A stretch of DNA of 64,000 nt. Source: Flexivirga aerilata (GTDB taxonomy: Bacteria; Actinomycetota; Actinomycetes; Actinomycetales; Dermatophilaceae). The translations under genes were made by a program, and so were the position numbers. This document shows positions 28,390-37,179 of the stretch, piece by piece. The notes under the pieces were generated by a model that was given only the letters and a program-made list of their open reading frames with translations, searched no databases and was not told where the DNA came from. The number at the start of each line of letters is the position of its first letter. Position 1 is the first letter of the stretch. Location: positions 62,001-126,000 of the forward strand of contig NZ_JABENB010000002.1 of NCBI RefSeq assembly GCF_013002715.1, given 5' to 3'.

Positions 28390-29798
28390 TTCGCTTCCTT
28401 GATCTCCACGCCGCCCATGCCCACCCGGGCCTGCACGTCGATGGTCTTGGGTCCGTTGCCGACGGTCACCGTGCGCTTGATGTGCACGCCGCCGTAGGTC
28501 GGGTCGTCGCCGGGCCGGTTGACGCTGATGCCGCCGAAGTCGACGTCGCTGGTGACCCGCAGGGTGACGTTCTTCGGCGGGACGATCGTGAGCCCGCCGA
28601 TGTTCACGCGGGCGTGCAGCGTGGTCCGTGCCGGCAGCGCGGCTGGGTCGATGCGGGACAGGTCGATCGTGCCGGAGCCGATCTTCAGCGCGAAGTTGTG
28701 CTGTGTGCCGGCGGCGACGGACGCGGGTCGCCACTGCTCGTCGCCGATCTCGCCGGTCCAGGGCATGCCCTTCGGCAGCAGGGAGGTGATCACGGCAAGC
28801 ACCGCGACCACGGACGCGATCGGGCCGAGTGCACCGCCGCGGCGCCCCACTAGTCCCCCGATGACCAGGGCGAGCGCCGCGACGGCGACCCCGGCGGCCA
28901 GGCCCACCTGAAGGGCACTGTCGCCGTGGGAGGTGCCCAGCAGGAACGCGGCCGTGAAAGCGCCTGCCAGCACTGAGATTCCGAGGATGGCGAAGGTCGG
29001 TCCGGCGCCGAACGTCCGGCGCTTCGCCGGGCGCGACCACGCCTGTGTCGAGGCTGCCGGGGTTGCCGGGACTGCCGCGGTCGGCGCCATCGCCGGCACG
29101 GCGTATGCCGCGCCGGGCTTGCGCAGGTCCACCCCCGCTGCGGCCGCCCGGTTGCCGGCCGACTGCGACGGGACGGGTTCGGTGGCGCCGCCGGCCGCGC
29201 CACTGCCCGGCGCGGCACCGCCGGGCGCCGGGTGCGTCCGGTGGTCGGCAGCGGCCTCCCGCAGCTGGGCACCGAGCCGGTCGGTCCACTGCTGGCGAGT
29301 CTCGCCGTCGTGCCGGGCGCCCGGCCCCTTGCCGTTCCAGGCGAGGAATGCCCAGGCCAGCAGGCCCAGCCCGATCGCGGGGCCGCCGACGTTCCAGCCG
29401 GAGCCGAACGACCAGAAGACGCCGAAACCGCTGAACATCAGCAGGGCCGTGACGGCGCACAGCGCGATCGAGGAGATGTCGCCGTGCCGCAGCGCCTTCT
29501 CCGCGGCGATCGCCCCGTCCTCGTCCGGCAGCAGCGACCAGGCGAGGAAGTATGCCGGCACGCCCACTCCGAACAGGAACGTCGCCAGGATGAAGCCGGC
29601 CCGCACGATCAGCGGGTCGACGCCCCATCGCGCGGCCAGGCCGGCGCAGACGCCGCCGAACCACTTGCCGTCCCTGCGCCGGGTGATCCCGAAGCCGCGG
29701 ATCGCGGTGAAGAAGCGGTCGATCGCGCCGGTGTGGCCGGTGCGGGGTGCGCCGCCGTGGCCGTGACCGCCGCCGTGCGGGAGGGTGTGCTGCGTCAT
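28386..29798 (-). CDS. PspC-domain membrane protein with LiaF-like C-terminus
   Basis: A 470-residue protein. After a His/Gly-rich start there is a PspC domain (RDGKWFGGVCAGLAARWGVDP, then a membrane helix with YFLAWSLLPDED). A Pro/Ala-rich linker, four more helices and a C-terminal soluble region follow (LKIGSGTIDLSRIDPAALP, NIGGLTIVPPKNVTLRV). The last region resembles the LiaF/toastrack beta fold. It is divergent from a PspC-fused histidine kinase, matching LiaF-LiaS-LiaR-type envelope stress systems. It would sense or inhibit the kinase at the membrane (inference). Confidence 0.85.
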   Translation of the reverse strand: MTQHTLPHGGGHGHGGAPRTGHTGAIDRFFTAIRGFGITRRRDGKWFGGVCAGLAARWGVDPLIVRAGFILATFLFGVGVPAYFLAWSLLPDEDGAIAAEKALRHGDISSIALCAVTALLMFSGFGVFWSFGSGWNVGGPAIGLGLLAWAFLAWNGKGPGARHDGETRQQWTDRLGAQLREAAADHRTHPAPGGAAPGSGAAGGATEPVPSQSAGNRAAAAGVDLRKPGAAYAVPAMAPTAAVPATPAASTQAWSRPAKRRTFGAGPTFAILGISVLAGAFTAAFLLGTSHGDSALQVGLAAGVAVAALALVIGGLVGRRGGALGPIASVVAVLAVITSLLPKGMPWTGEIGDEQWRPASVAAGTQHNFALKIGSGTIDLSRIDPAALPARTTLHARVNIGGLTIVPPKNVTLRVTSDVDFGGISVNRPGDDPTYGGVHIKRTVTVGNGPKTIDVQARVGMGGVEIKEAK

Positions 29799-29923
29799 AC
29801 CCACCAATGTGTCGGTGCGACGCGGGCGCTGCCATGCGGGTCGACCCTGACGACCCCCTGAGCCGTCCCCGAAACCCGGTCGCACGGCTCGGAGCACGCG
29901 TGCGCGTGGGCCAGACTGGGCAC

Positions 29924-31165
29924 ATGAGCGAGGCGACCGGCACCCCGGAGCGAGCGCGGGCGGGACGTCCGCCGCTGGCGCGGCCGACGACGGGCCGGAT
30001 GGTCGCAGGCGTGTGCGCCGGGGTCAGCACGCACCTCGGCGTGCCCCTGCAGAGCCTGCGCGTGCTCACCGCCCTCTCCGGACTGTTCCTCTTCGGGCTG
30101 CCGGTCTACGTCTTCCTCTGGCTGACCATGCCCGAGACCGACAAGCCACCGCTGATCTCGCCGTTCGAAAAGTCCCAGCAACGGGTGCCGAAGCGACGGC
30201 TGATCCTCATCGGGCTGCCGGTGCTGGTGGTGGGCGCGCTCGCGGTGACCGGCGGAGTGCGGTCGGCGGGACGGCTGTCGCTCACCCTGCCCTTGCTGGT
30301 CATCGCCGCCGGCCTGGTGCTCGTCTGGTCCCGGCTGGACCGGTCGGAGCGCCGCCAGTGGCTGAGCGCCGAGGACCGCCGGGAGACCCGCATCCGCACG
30401 ATGATCGGCGTCGCGCTCGCGGCGTTCGGGCTGATCCTGCTGCTGTCGCAGGGCGGCGGACTCACCCGGCTGCGGGACGTCGCGATCGCGGTGCTCGTGG
30501 TGCTGGTCGGGGCCGCGATCCTGGGTGCGCCATTCATCGCCCGGCTCTTCGACTCGCTGCGCCAGGAACAGGCCGAACGCATCCGCGCCACCGAAAAGGC
30601 AGACATCGCAGCGCATTTGCACGACTCGGTGCTGCAGACGCTCGCGCTGATCCAGCGCCGTGCGGACGACCCCCAGGCGGTGCAACTGCTCGCGCGCGCC
30701 CAGGAGCGGGAGCTGCGCGGCTGGCTCTACGCCGACGATCGGTCCGCGGACAGCACGCTCGCCGCCGCGGTGGCCGCGGCCGCTCACGACATCGAGACCC
30801 TGCACGGCACGCCCATCGATCTGGTGGTGACCGGCGACAGGACACTCGACGAGAGCGGCGGTGCGCTGGTGCGCGCCCTGCGCGAAGCGCTCGCCAACGC
30901 GGTGCGGCACGGGGCTCCGCCGGTGTCGGTCTACCTCGAGGTCGGGCCGCGCCAGGTCGAGGCGTTCGTGCGCGACCACGGCAGCGGCTTCGCTCTCGAC
31001 GAGGTGCCCGACGACCGGCTCGGGGTGCGGGAGTCGATCATCGGCCGCATGAGGCGGCACGGCGGTGAGGCGGAGGTACGACGGCGCGACGATGGCACCG
31101 AGGTGCGCCTACGGCTGATCGGCACCCCCGACACCGCGACCCAGCACGAGGAGAAAGAAGGATGA
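29924..31165 (+). CDS. PspC-fused sensor histidine kinase (LiaS/NarX-like)
   Basis: A 413-residue kinase. An N-terminal PspC domain (GRMVAGVCAGVSTHLGVP, residues 24-42, plus a helix) is fused to several membrane helices. A HisKA_3 domain has its phospho-acceptor His in HLHDSVLQTL near residue 230. A HATPase follows, with N-box ALREALANAVRHG near 325 and G-box DHGSGF near 350. Its TGA overlaps the ATG of the response regulator. It is expected to sense envelope damage together with the divergent PspC/LiaF protein. Confidence 0.9.
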   Translation: MSEATGTPERARAGRPPLARPTTGRMVAGVCAGVSTHLGVPLQSLRVLTALSGLFLFGLPVYVFLWLTMPETDKPPLISPFEKSQQRVPKRRLILIGLPVLVVGALAVTGGVRSAGRLSLTLPLLVIAAGLVLVWSRLDRSERRQWLSAEDRRETRIRTMIGVALAAFGLILLLSQGGGLTRLRDVAIAVLVVLVGAAILGAPFIARLFDSLRQEQAERIRATEKADIAAHLHDSVLQTLALIQRRADDPQAVQLLARAQERELRGWLYADDRSADSTLAAAVAAAAHDIETLHGTPIDLVVTGDRTLDESGGALVRALREALANAVRHGAPPVSVYLEVGPRQVEAFVRDHGSGFALDEVPDDRLGVRESIIGRMRRHGGEAEVRRRDDGTEVRLRLIGTPDTATQHEEKEG

Positions 31166-31833
31166 GCGGGATGAGCGCACGCGTGGTGCTGGTGGACGAC
31201 CACCGGATGTTCCGGTCGGGGGTGAAGGCCGAACTCGACGACTCGGTGACCGTGGTCGGCGAGGCACCCGACGTCGACGCGGCGATCGCGGTGATCCGCG
31301 AGACGCGGCCGGACGTGGTGCTGCTCGACGTGCACCTGCCGGGCGGCAACGGCAACGGCGGCTCGGACGTGGTCACCGGGTGCGCCGGGCTGGAGACCGC
31401 ATCCGGTGCGCCGGTGCGGTTTCTCGCGCTGTCGGTGTCGGACGCCGCGGAGGACGTCATTGCGGTGATCCGGGCGGGCGCGCGCGGCTACGTCACCAAG
31501 ACCATCACCCCGGGGGACCTGGTTTCCGCCATACATCGGGTGGGAGAGGGTGACGCGGTGTTCAGCCCGCGGCTCGCCGGGTTCGTGCTCGACGCCTTCG
31601 GCGCGACTGCCGGCGAGATCGCCGAGGTCGACGAAGAACTCGACCGGTTGTCGGCCCGCGAGCGCGAGGTCATGCGGCTGATCGCCCGCGGCTACCAATA
31701 CAAGGAAGTCGCCAAGGAGCTCTTCATCTCGGTGAAAACCGTTGAGACACATGTCTCCTCGGTGTTGCGCAAGCTCCAGCTCTCCAGCCGCCACGAGCTC
31801 ACGAGCTGGGCGATGCAGCGTCGCCTGTTGTGA
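31162..31833 (+). CDS. NarL/LuxR-family response regulator
   Basis: A 223-residue regulator with a receiver domain (acidic pair VDDH near residue 11, phospho-acceptor Asp in LLDVHLPGG near 55, Lys in YVTKTIT near 113). A LuxR-type helix-turn-helix is at the C-terminus (LSAREREVMRLIARG, KEVAKELFISVKTVETHVSSV). An insertion (GGNGNGGSDVVTGCAG) enlarges the loop after the phospho-Asp. It is translationally coupled to the PspC-kinase and is its likely partner. Confidence 0.93.
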   Translation: MSGMSARVVLVDDHRMFRSGVKAELDDSVTVVGEAPDVDAAIAVIRETRPDVVLLDVHLPGGNGNGGSDVVTGCAGLETASGAPVRFLALSVSDAAEDVIAVIRAGARGYVTKTITPGDLVSAIHRVGEGDAVFSPRLAGFVLDAFGATAGEIAEVDEELDRLSAREREVMRLIARGYQYKEVAKELFISVKTVETHVSSVLRKLQLSSRHELTSWAMQRRLL

Positions 31834-31854
31834 CCCCAGCCGGCCTCGCGCTGG

Positions 31855-33072
31855 TCAGAGGTGCCCGATGGCGTCGACCGGATCCAGCCTGGCGGCGCGC
31901 CGGGCCGGCAATGCGGCACCGAGCAAGGTGATCGCACACGACACGACGAGGAGGAGGGCGAGGGTGGCGGGTCCGGGCAGCGCCAGGCGGTCGGGCAGGT
32001 AGGGAGCGACGTCGGGCAGCCCGCGCAGCCAGCCGCGCAAGAGAGCCCCGCCGAGCAACCCGATCACCAGGCCCGCCGCGGCAGCGAAGATCGCCGCGAG
32101 GAGCGCTTCGCCGAGGAAGATCCCGAACACCGCGCGGCTGCTGAAGCCGCACGCCTTGCAGATGCCGATCTCACGGGTGCGGTGCCGCACGAGTGCGCCA
32201 CACAGGGTGAAGGCGCCGACGAGGGCGATCACCGCCACCGCTGCGAGCAGGACACGGCTCATCAGCCGGACGAACGACAGCACGGTCGGCAACGCCTGGA
32301 ACTGCTGCTGCAGTGATGTCGCGCTGTAGCCGTCCGCCTGGATCCGCTGCAGGAGCGTCGGCACGTCGTCGGCGTTGTCGGCGACGACGGAGACCAGGTT
32401 GTAGCCGACGGAGTTCAGATAACTCGACGGTGTCGTGCCGGCGTCGAGCGCCGCCCACTCCACGGTGGTGTCCGGCGCGGCGTAGGCCGCGTTCTGGCCG
32501 TCGAGTTGCCACGACGGGTCGAACAGCCCGACCACCCGGACCGAGCGCTGCGCACCCTCGCCGTCATTGGTACCGACGCGGCGGGTGAGTTCCACCGAGA
32601 TCGTCTTGCCGAGGGTGCTGCTCAGATCCTGGCCGTCGGCCTTGCGGGGCAGCACCACCTCTCCCGTCCGCAGCGGAAACACGTGCGAGCGGGCCGAGCT
32701 GACCAGCGGCGGTAGATAGGAGGGCCGGGGCGTGGACGCGGTCAGGAGCACCCCGGGCACGCCGGGACCCTTGTAGCCGAAGGAGCTCTGCACGCGGGGC
32801 TCGATCGATCGGACTCCGGGCAGGCGCTTCAGCTCATCGATCGTGGCAGGTGACAGCACCTTGGCCTCCGGCCCGGCGCCGTCCCGGCTGATCGCGATGC
32901 TGCGGTTGGCGGTGGACTCCAGGATGCCGTTGTTGGACGCCGCGGCGATGTTGTCGGTGACGCTGAAGGCAGCCAGGCACAGTCCGATCGACAGGCCCAG
33001 CAGGGTCGTCAGGCCGAACCATCGCCGCCACAGCGTCCGGAAGTTCTGGGCGGCGACGCGTGCGACGTTCAT
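31855..33072 (-). CDS. FtsX/MacB-type ABC transporter permease
   Basis: A 405-residue permease with one N-terminal membrane helix, a large extracytoplasmic domain (about residues 50-265) and three C-terminal helices. It ends in PARRAARLDPVDAIGHL, the usual MacB/FtsX-family C-terminus. It overlaps the upstream ATPase gene (ATGA). This architecture suits mechanotransmission, peptide export or self-protection rather than nutrient import. It is the last gene of the minus-strand cassette containing a secreted Cys protein and a lipoprotein. Confidence 0.9.
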   Translation of the reverse strand: MNVARVAAQNFRTLWRRWFGLTTLLGLSIGLCLAAFSVTDNIAAASNNGILESTANRSIAISRDGAGPEAKVLSPATIDELKRLPGVRSIEPRVQSSFGYKGPGVPGVLLTASTPRPSYLPPLVSSARSHVFPLRTGEVVLPRKADGQDLSSTLGKTISVELTRRVGTNDGEGAQRSVRVVGLFDPSWQLDGQNAAYAAPDTTVEWAALDAGTTPSSYLNSVGYNLVSVVADNADDVPTLLQRIQADGYSATSLQQQFQALPTVLSFVRLMSRVLLAAVAVIALVGAFTLCGALVRHRTREIGICKACGFSSRAVFGIFLGEALLAAIFAAAAGLVIGLLGGALLRGWLRGLPDVAPYLPDRLALPGPATLALLLVVSCAITLLGAALPARRAARLDPVDAIGHL

Positions 33073-33749
33073 GACAGCGACTCCGTTGCCACGAGATGTC
33101 CGGCGTCGATGCGCAGCACCCGGTCCGCACTGCGCGCCACAGCGTCGCTGTGGGTGACCACCAGCACCGCCTTGCCGTCCGCAGCCACCGTCCGCAACAG
33201 GTCGAGCATCTGCACTTCGGTCTCCTCGTCGAGGCTGCCGGTGGGTTCGTCCGCGAGCAGCAGGTCGGGGCTGTTGACCAACGCTCTGGCCAGCGCGACG
33301 CGCTGCTGCTGCCCGGCCGACAGCTGGGAGGGCCGGTGGTCGAGCCGATCTGCGAGGCCGACCCCGGCCAGTAGGTCCGCGGCCGGTCCACGCCCGGCTC
33401 GGATGCCGGCGGCGTAGGGCAGCGCGACGTTCTGCCGGGCGGTCAGCTGCGGCAGCAGATTGCCCGCCTGGAAGACGAACCCGATGCGCGTCCGGCGCAG
33501 GCGCGCGGCCGCGGCGTCGGACAGATCACCGCAGGACGTCGTGCCGAGGGTGACCCGGCCCCCGTCCGGCCGCGCGAGAGTGCCGAGGATGTTGAGCAGC
33601 GTCGACTTCCCCGAACCAGAGCGGCCGACCAACGCCACGACCTCACCGGATCGCACGGCCAGGCTGACCCCGTCGAGCACCTCGACCGCTCCCGCAGGGC
33701 CGTGGAAGCGCTTGCGGATGTCGACGGCGTCCAAAATCTGATCGGTCAT
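33069..33749 (-). CDS. ABC transporter ATP-binding protein (LolD/MacB type)
   Basis: A 226-residue ATPase with Walker A GRSGSGKST near residue 43, Q-loop FVFQAGNLLPQL near 92, signature LSAGQQQR near 142 and Walker B LLLADEP near 161. All ATPase motifs are intact. It powers the overlapping FtsX-type permease. It starts 9 bases after the lipoprotein gene stop, so it belongs to the same transcription unit. Confidence 0.93.
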   Translation of the reverse strand: MTDQILDAVDIRKRFHGPAGAVEVLDGVSLAVRSGEVVALVGRSGSGKSTLLNILGTLARPDGGRVTLGTTSCGDLSDAAAARLRRTRIGFVFQAGNLLPQLTARQNVALPYAAGIRAGRGPAADLLAGVGLADRLDHRPSQLSAGQQQRVALARALVNSPDLLLADEPTGSLDEETEVQMLDLLRTVAADGKAVLVVTHSDAVARSADRVLRIDAGHLVATESLS

Positions 33750-33758
33750 GTGGCGCCC

Positions 33759-35339
33759 CTATGCACTCAGGAATTGTTCGACGGAAACCGTGGTGCGCAA
33801 ATCACAACTCGGCGGCTCCGAGTTGTCCCGATAAAGGTCGGGTAGACCGCGGCACCCGCGCGAGTCCTGGGCCATGACCCGCAAGGAGTCGAAATTCTCC
33901 CGTCCATCACCCTTGGTGAGCGTCAATAATGCCGTCGCCAGCATGGTGCGTTGGTCCAAGGAGAGAGTGGATCGGGCATCGAGTGATTTCTGAAAGGCAC
34001 CTGCCGAGATCCACGACGGAATCGACGCGCGGCGCCCTGCCGCGGCGAGAGTGTTCACGACGGCTGCTTGAGAAACCGCTTGCTCGGGCGTCGCCGCCGG
34101 CCACTGCTGGAAGGAGGGCGTCGGCCCGGACGATCCCGCCTCGAAGCAGATTCTGCTCAATTCCGACCAGCCGACCGCATTGGTCGCGGTCACTGTTCGG
34201 GGAACCACGCTCTGATCGTCGCACAGTTTCTTGGCCCCGGCTCGTGCTTTCTTGTTTCCGGCAATGACGCTTCCACCGAGCGCGATAAGGAGTTCGGGCG
34301 GACGGCTTGCCACCTCGGGAAGTTTGCTGTAGGTGAGGAGAGATTGCGCCAGACGAGGGTCGGTGGGATTGTCCCCACGCATCCGCATGAGTCGCATCGC
34401 GTAGACCGAAGCGATCGCCGAACCGGCCAATTCTCCGGTGTTGCGGTAGAGGCCGTCCGGTAGACGACTGGCGTCGAGCCGTCGACGCGCTTCGAGGACA
34501 TCGGAGGTTGCATATCCGGACCCGCGCATGACGGTGACGAGGACCTGCATTGTCGGAAGATCCGACGTGGCGACATTCGTGGTGTAAAGACCACAGGCGC
34601 CCGCCTTGTCGAGATGTCGGCTCGCGGTCGCCGTCCCCACCGCATCGACGTATGCGGCCGCGAGCTGCAAGGTCGTGGCACGGGCCTGCGGCTGCTGTGC
34701 GGCCAGAGTCGCGAGGTTCGGCACCGGCCCGGTGTATGCCGGAGCGCGTGACGGGTCGACGCGGCGAATGGCCTTCAGGGCCGCGAACACCGTCGACTGG
34801 TCCGACTCGGTGCGGGCGATCCCGGCAAGCCAGGCGGTCGACTGCGCGGACTGCGAAGCGTCCAGCCCGCCGAGCGTCTTGGTCGCGAACAGCGCGAGAC
34901 CGGTGGCGTTCACGCGCGCGGCAAGGCTGGTGCCGTCCGGCGACCGGTAGGAACCGTCGGGCAGGCGGAGGCGCTGAAGGGCGGGGAGGTCGGCCTTGCT
35001 CAAGATCTTGTCGGCCCCGGCGGCGTACAGGACCGCCAGTTGGCCGTAGGCATTGGTGCCATAGGCGGCGAACGCCTCCGTGCGCAGCTTGCGCTGCATC
35101 GGCTCGGCCGGCGTGAGCCGCGTCGGAGCGCCCACGAGCGGTGCGGTGCTGACCCCCGCGACGTTCTCTCCGATCGACGCGCGCTCGGTCAGCAGATGCG
35201 GAGAGAAGTACAAACCGTTCGTGCTGCTCCGGATGACCTGCAATTCCTGGGTCGTCTTGCCCACGGGGCGCTGATCGGATCCGCACCCGGTGAGTGCGAA
35301 GGCGATGAGTGCGGTGCCGACAATGCTGGTCTTGAACAA
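33759..35339 (-). CDS. Large lipoprotein of unknown function
   Basis: A 526-residue protein starting at TTG 35339, which has a strong GAGGAG Shine-Dalgarno 6 bases upstream. The N-terminus is a lipoprotein signal with lipobox LTGC (Cys19). The mature part is helical-looking and has two spaced DG-x-YR segments (LPDGSYRSPDG near 130 and LPDGLYRNTGE near 300), reminiscent of alpha/alpha-toroid repeats; this is only a resemblance. Several Cys residues occur late (KKLCDD, RICFEA, RGCRGL, PSCDL). Codon use is less GC-rich than in neighbouring genes, notably in the 3' half. It lies between the secreted Cys protein and the ABC transporter and may bind or process that protein (inference). Confidence 0.75.
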   Translation of the reverse strand: MFKTSIVGTALIAFALTGCGSDQRPVGKTTQELQVIRSSTNGLYFSPHLLTERASIGENVAGVSTAPLVGAPTRLTPAEPMQRKLRTEAFAAYGTNAYGQLAVLYAAGADKILSKADLPALQRLRLPDGSYRSPDGTSLAARVNATGLALFATKTLGGLDASQSAQSTAWLAGIARTESDQSTVFAALKAIRRVDPSRAPAYTGPVPNLATLAAQQPQARATTLQLAAAYVDAVGTATASRHLDKAGACGLYTTNVATSDLPTMQVLVTVMRGSGYATSDVLEARRRLDASRLPDGLYRNTGELAGSAIASVYAMRLMRMRGDNPTDPRLAQSLLTYSKLPEVASRPPELLIALGGSVIAGNKKARAGAKKLCDDQSVVPRTVTATNAVGWSELSRICFEAGSSGPTPSFQQWPAATPEQAVSQAAVVNTLAAAGRRASIPSWISAGAFQKSLDARSTLSLDQRTMLATALLTLTKGDGRENFDSLRVMAQDSRGCRGLPDLYRDNSEPPSCDLRTTVSVEQFLSA

Positions 35340-35406
35340 GGAAACTCCTCAGAAACCGGCTCGGGACGTCTCCCGGAATGCACCGGGAGACGTCCACGAG
35401 GTCATG

Positions 35407-35898
35407 TCAGAATGCGCCGGCGTAAGCACACTTGGTGGAGACCAGGATGCTTGAATTCACCCGGCCCCACCCACAGCTGCGGGTGGAAACCCAGGCGGTG
35501 GACCAACTCGGGTCCATCACACCGGAATTGTCGGAGATCCAGGTACGGGTGTTCGTCCAGGTGACCTTACCGAGCGAGCTGCTGGTGAAGGTGATCGTGG
35601 CCGAGGGGTGTTTGCTGAGGGTGATGGAAAGGCTGCCTCCGTGGGCTTCGAGCTCCGCACGGTTGGAGATCGACACGGCATTGGCAGGGTTGGAGCCGAG
35701 CAGTTTCGTGGACGAGGTCCAGGAACACTTGTCCCAGTAGGTCCCGCAGTGCCACGCGTTCACCTGCCAGGTGTCACCGCCCGGCAGTCTGAAGCTGGTG
35801 GAGCCGCTGGTGGCGTCCGCAGCGGGTGAAGCGAGCATGGCACCGCCGCACATCGCGGCGGTGGCAACGATCCCGACAATCTTTCGGGTTGCAATCAT
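35407..35898 (-). CDS. Small secreted four-cysteine protein of unknown function
   Basis: A 163-residue protein with a signal peptide (basic ATRK, hydrophobic core, cleavage expected near residue 29 after SPAADA). The mature part of about 134 residues has four Cys (51, 58, 142, 157), enough for two disulfides, and is rich in Ser, Thr and Trp (WHCGTYWDKCSW, SCGWGRVNSS). GAAGAAGG precedes the ATG at 35898. No family was recognised; a bacteriocin-like or surface-interacting role is speculation based on the linked ABC transporter, lipoprotein and regulator. Base composition is lower in GC than the flanks. Confidence 0.7.
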   Translation of the reverse strand: MIATRKIVGIVATAAMCGGAMLASPAADATSGSTSFRLPGGDTWQVNAWHCGTYWDKCSWTSSTKLLGSNPANAVSISNRAELEAHGGSLSITLSKHPSATITFTSSSLGKVTWTNTRTWISDNSGVMDPSWSTAWVSTRSCGWGRVNSSILVSTKCAYAGAF

Positions 35899-36054
35899 TG
35901 TCTTGCCCTTCTTCCAGGTATCGAGGGAATTCCCTCGGCTCCGAAAAAGTACTGACGGGAAAGCGCCGTCGGGACCGGATGTGCTGACGCAGATGTGCCG
36001 CGTCTCGGGTGAGCCAGAAATTGACCGTTCTACAAATTGAGCGGCGACGTGAGG

Positions 36055-37050
36055 TCACGGGCGGCCCGGGCTCATTCGGGGGAGCGTGCTGGAGGTGACG
36101 GTGCCCGCCCAGCGGTTGAGTGCGGCCTTGCAGCCGAGTTCGAAACGGCTGCGGGCAGACGTCTTGAGGAGTAGATCGGCCACCACCCGGGAGACGGTCC
36201 GACGGGAGATCCCGAGCCGGTGGGCGATCGCGTCGTCGGTGTGACCGCACGCCAGCAGCGTGAGGATCTGCTGCTGGAGGCAGGACAAGGAGGAGTCGGC
36301 GCGGTCGCTCGGCGGGCCGGCGGACGCCCAGAACTTCTCGAAGGCGACCGCGAGCGGTGCGGCGAGGAGCGGGGACCTGGCGGCTGCGCCGTGCAGCGTC
36401 GAACCGTCGGGATCCCGGTGACAAAGGACCGCGACGCTCCGGTCGACGATGACCACGCCAAGCGGCAGACTCGTCACGGTGCGCACCTCGCAGTCGGCGG
36501 CGCGCAGACGAGCCAGCGCGGTCAGCATTGCGTCCTCCGCGGCGTGGTCGTCGACGAGCACGCGAATCTCCACGCCACGACCTGCGGCCGCGACGGCCGC
36601 CGCCGTGAGGTCGAGGATGCAGCTGCGGCCGATACCACTGTCGAGCACGAAAGCCGCTGACGACGCAGCCGACTCCAGGAGCTCCATCAGGCACGAGCCC
36701 AACCGGGCATCGTCCAGCGCCTGGAGTTCGTTGCTGCTCGGCCCGATTGCCGTGCCGTGGGCCCGGGCAAGGATGTTGCTGCGTGACAGTTGCATGGCCA
36801 GGCCCGCCAGCAGGCTCTGCTGGAAGGCGAGGTCGTCGCGCCGTACGGCGTCCGAGTGGCGCGCCACGACGCGATCACCGACGCGTTCGATCAGCCCCAT
36901 CGCCGTGAGACGGCGTACGCGCGTCGTGCACTCGCCAACGGACTCGCCGAGTCGTGAGGCGACGGCCTCCACGGTGAGTTGCTGGTTGCTTGCGATGACT
37001 TCGTATGCACGCGCGTCGGCGTGATCCATCACCGGTTCTGTCCACGACAT
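36055..37050 (-). CDS. TrmB/LuxR-type transcriptional regulator
   Basis: A 331-residue regulator with an N-terminal winged-helix-like region (about residues 15-65; VASRLGESVGECTTRVRRL). A middle domain has VEIRVLVDDHAAEDAML and VVIVDRSVAVL and resembles the PLD-like part of TrmB regulators. A C-terminal LuxR helix-turn-helix follows (LACGHTDDAIAHRLGISRRTVSRVVADLL, near 265-295). Such orphan LuxR-type proteins often control adjacent secreted-product clusters. It lies 156 bases upstream of the secreted Cys protein gene on the same strand. The ATG at 37050 follows GAGGGGG. Confidence 0.8.
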   Translation of the reverse strand: MSWTEPVMDHADARAYEVIASNQQLTVEAVASRLGESVGECTTRVRRLTAMGLIERVGDRVVARHSDAVRRDDLAFQQSLLAGLAMQLSRSNILARAHGTAIGPSSNELQALDDARLGSCLMELLESAASSAAFVLDSGIGRSCILDLTAAAVAAAGRGVEIRVLVDDHAAEDAMLTALARLRAADCEVRTVTSLPLGVVIVDRSVAVLCHRDPDGSTLHGAAARSPLLAAPLAVAFEKFWASAGPPSDRADSSLSCLQQQILTLLACGHTDDAIAHRLGISRRTVSRVVADLLLKTSARSRFELGCKAALNRWAGTVTSSTLPRMSPGRP

Positions 37051-37179
37051 CGTGTTGCCCCCTCGATGTGGCAGCTGACGAGCAGCGCCGTTGGCCTGGA
37101 GCGTAGAGCAGCCGCGCTGCTCGAAGGGGGCTAACGAACAACAATCCTGACGGGCGCTCCGGGGCCGATCTGGCGACGG

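Noticed and set aside
35407..35898. Assignment of the small secreted protein to the lactococcin 972 family
   Set aside because: It is larger and lacks the family's characteristic pattern; only the linked ABC transporter is reminiscent.
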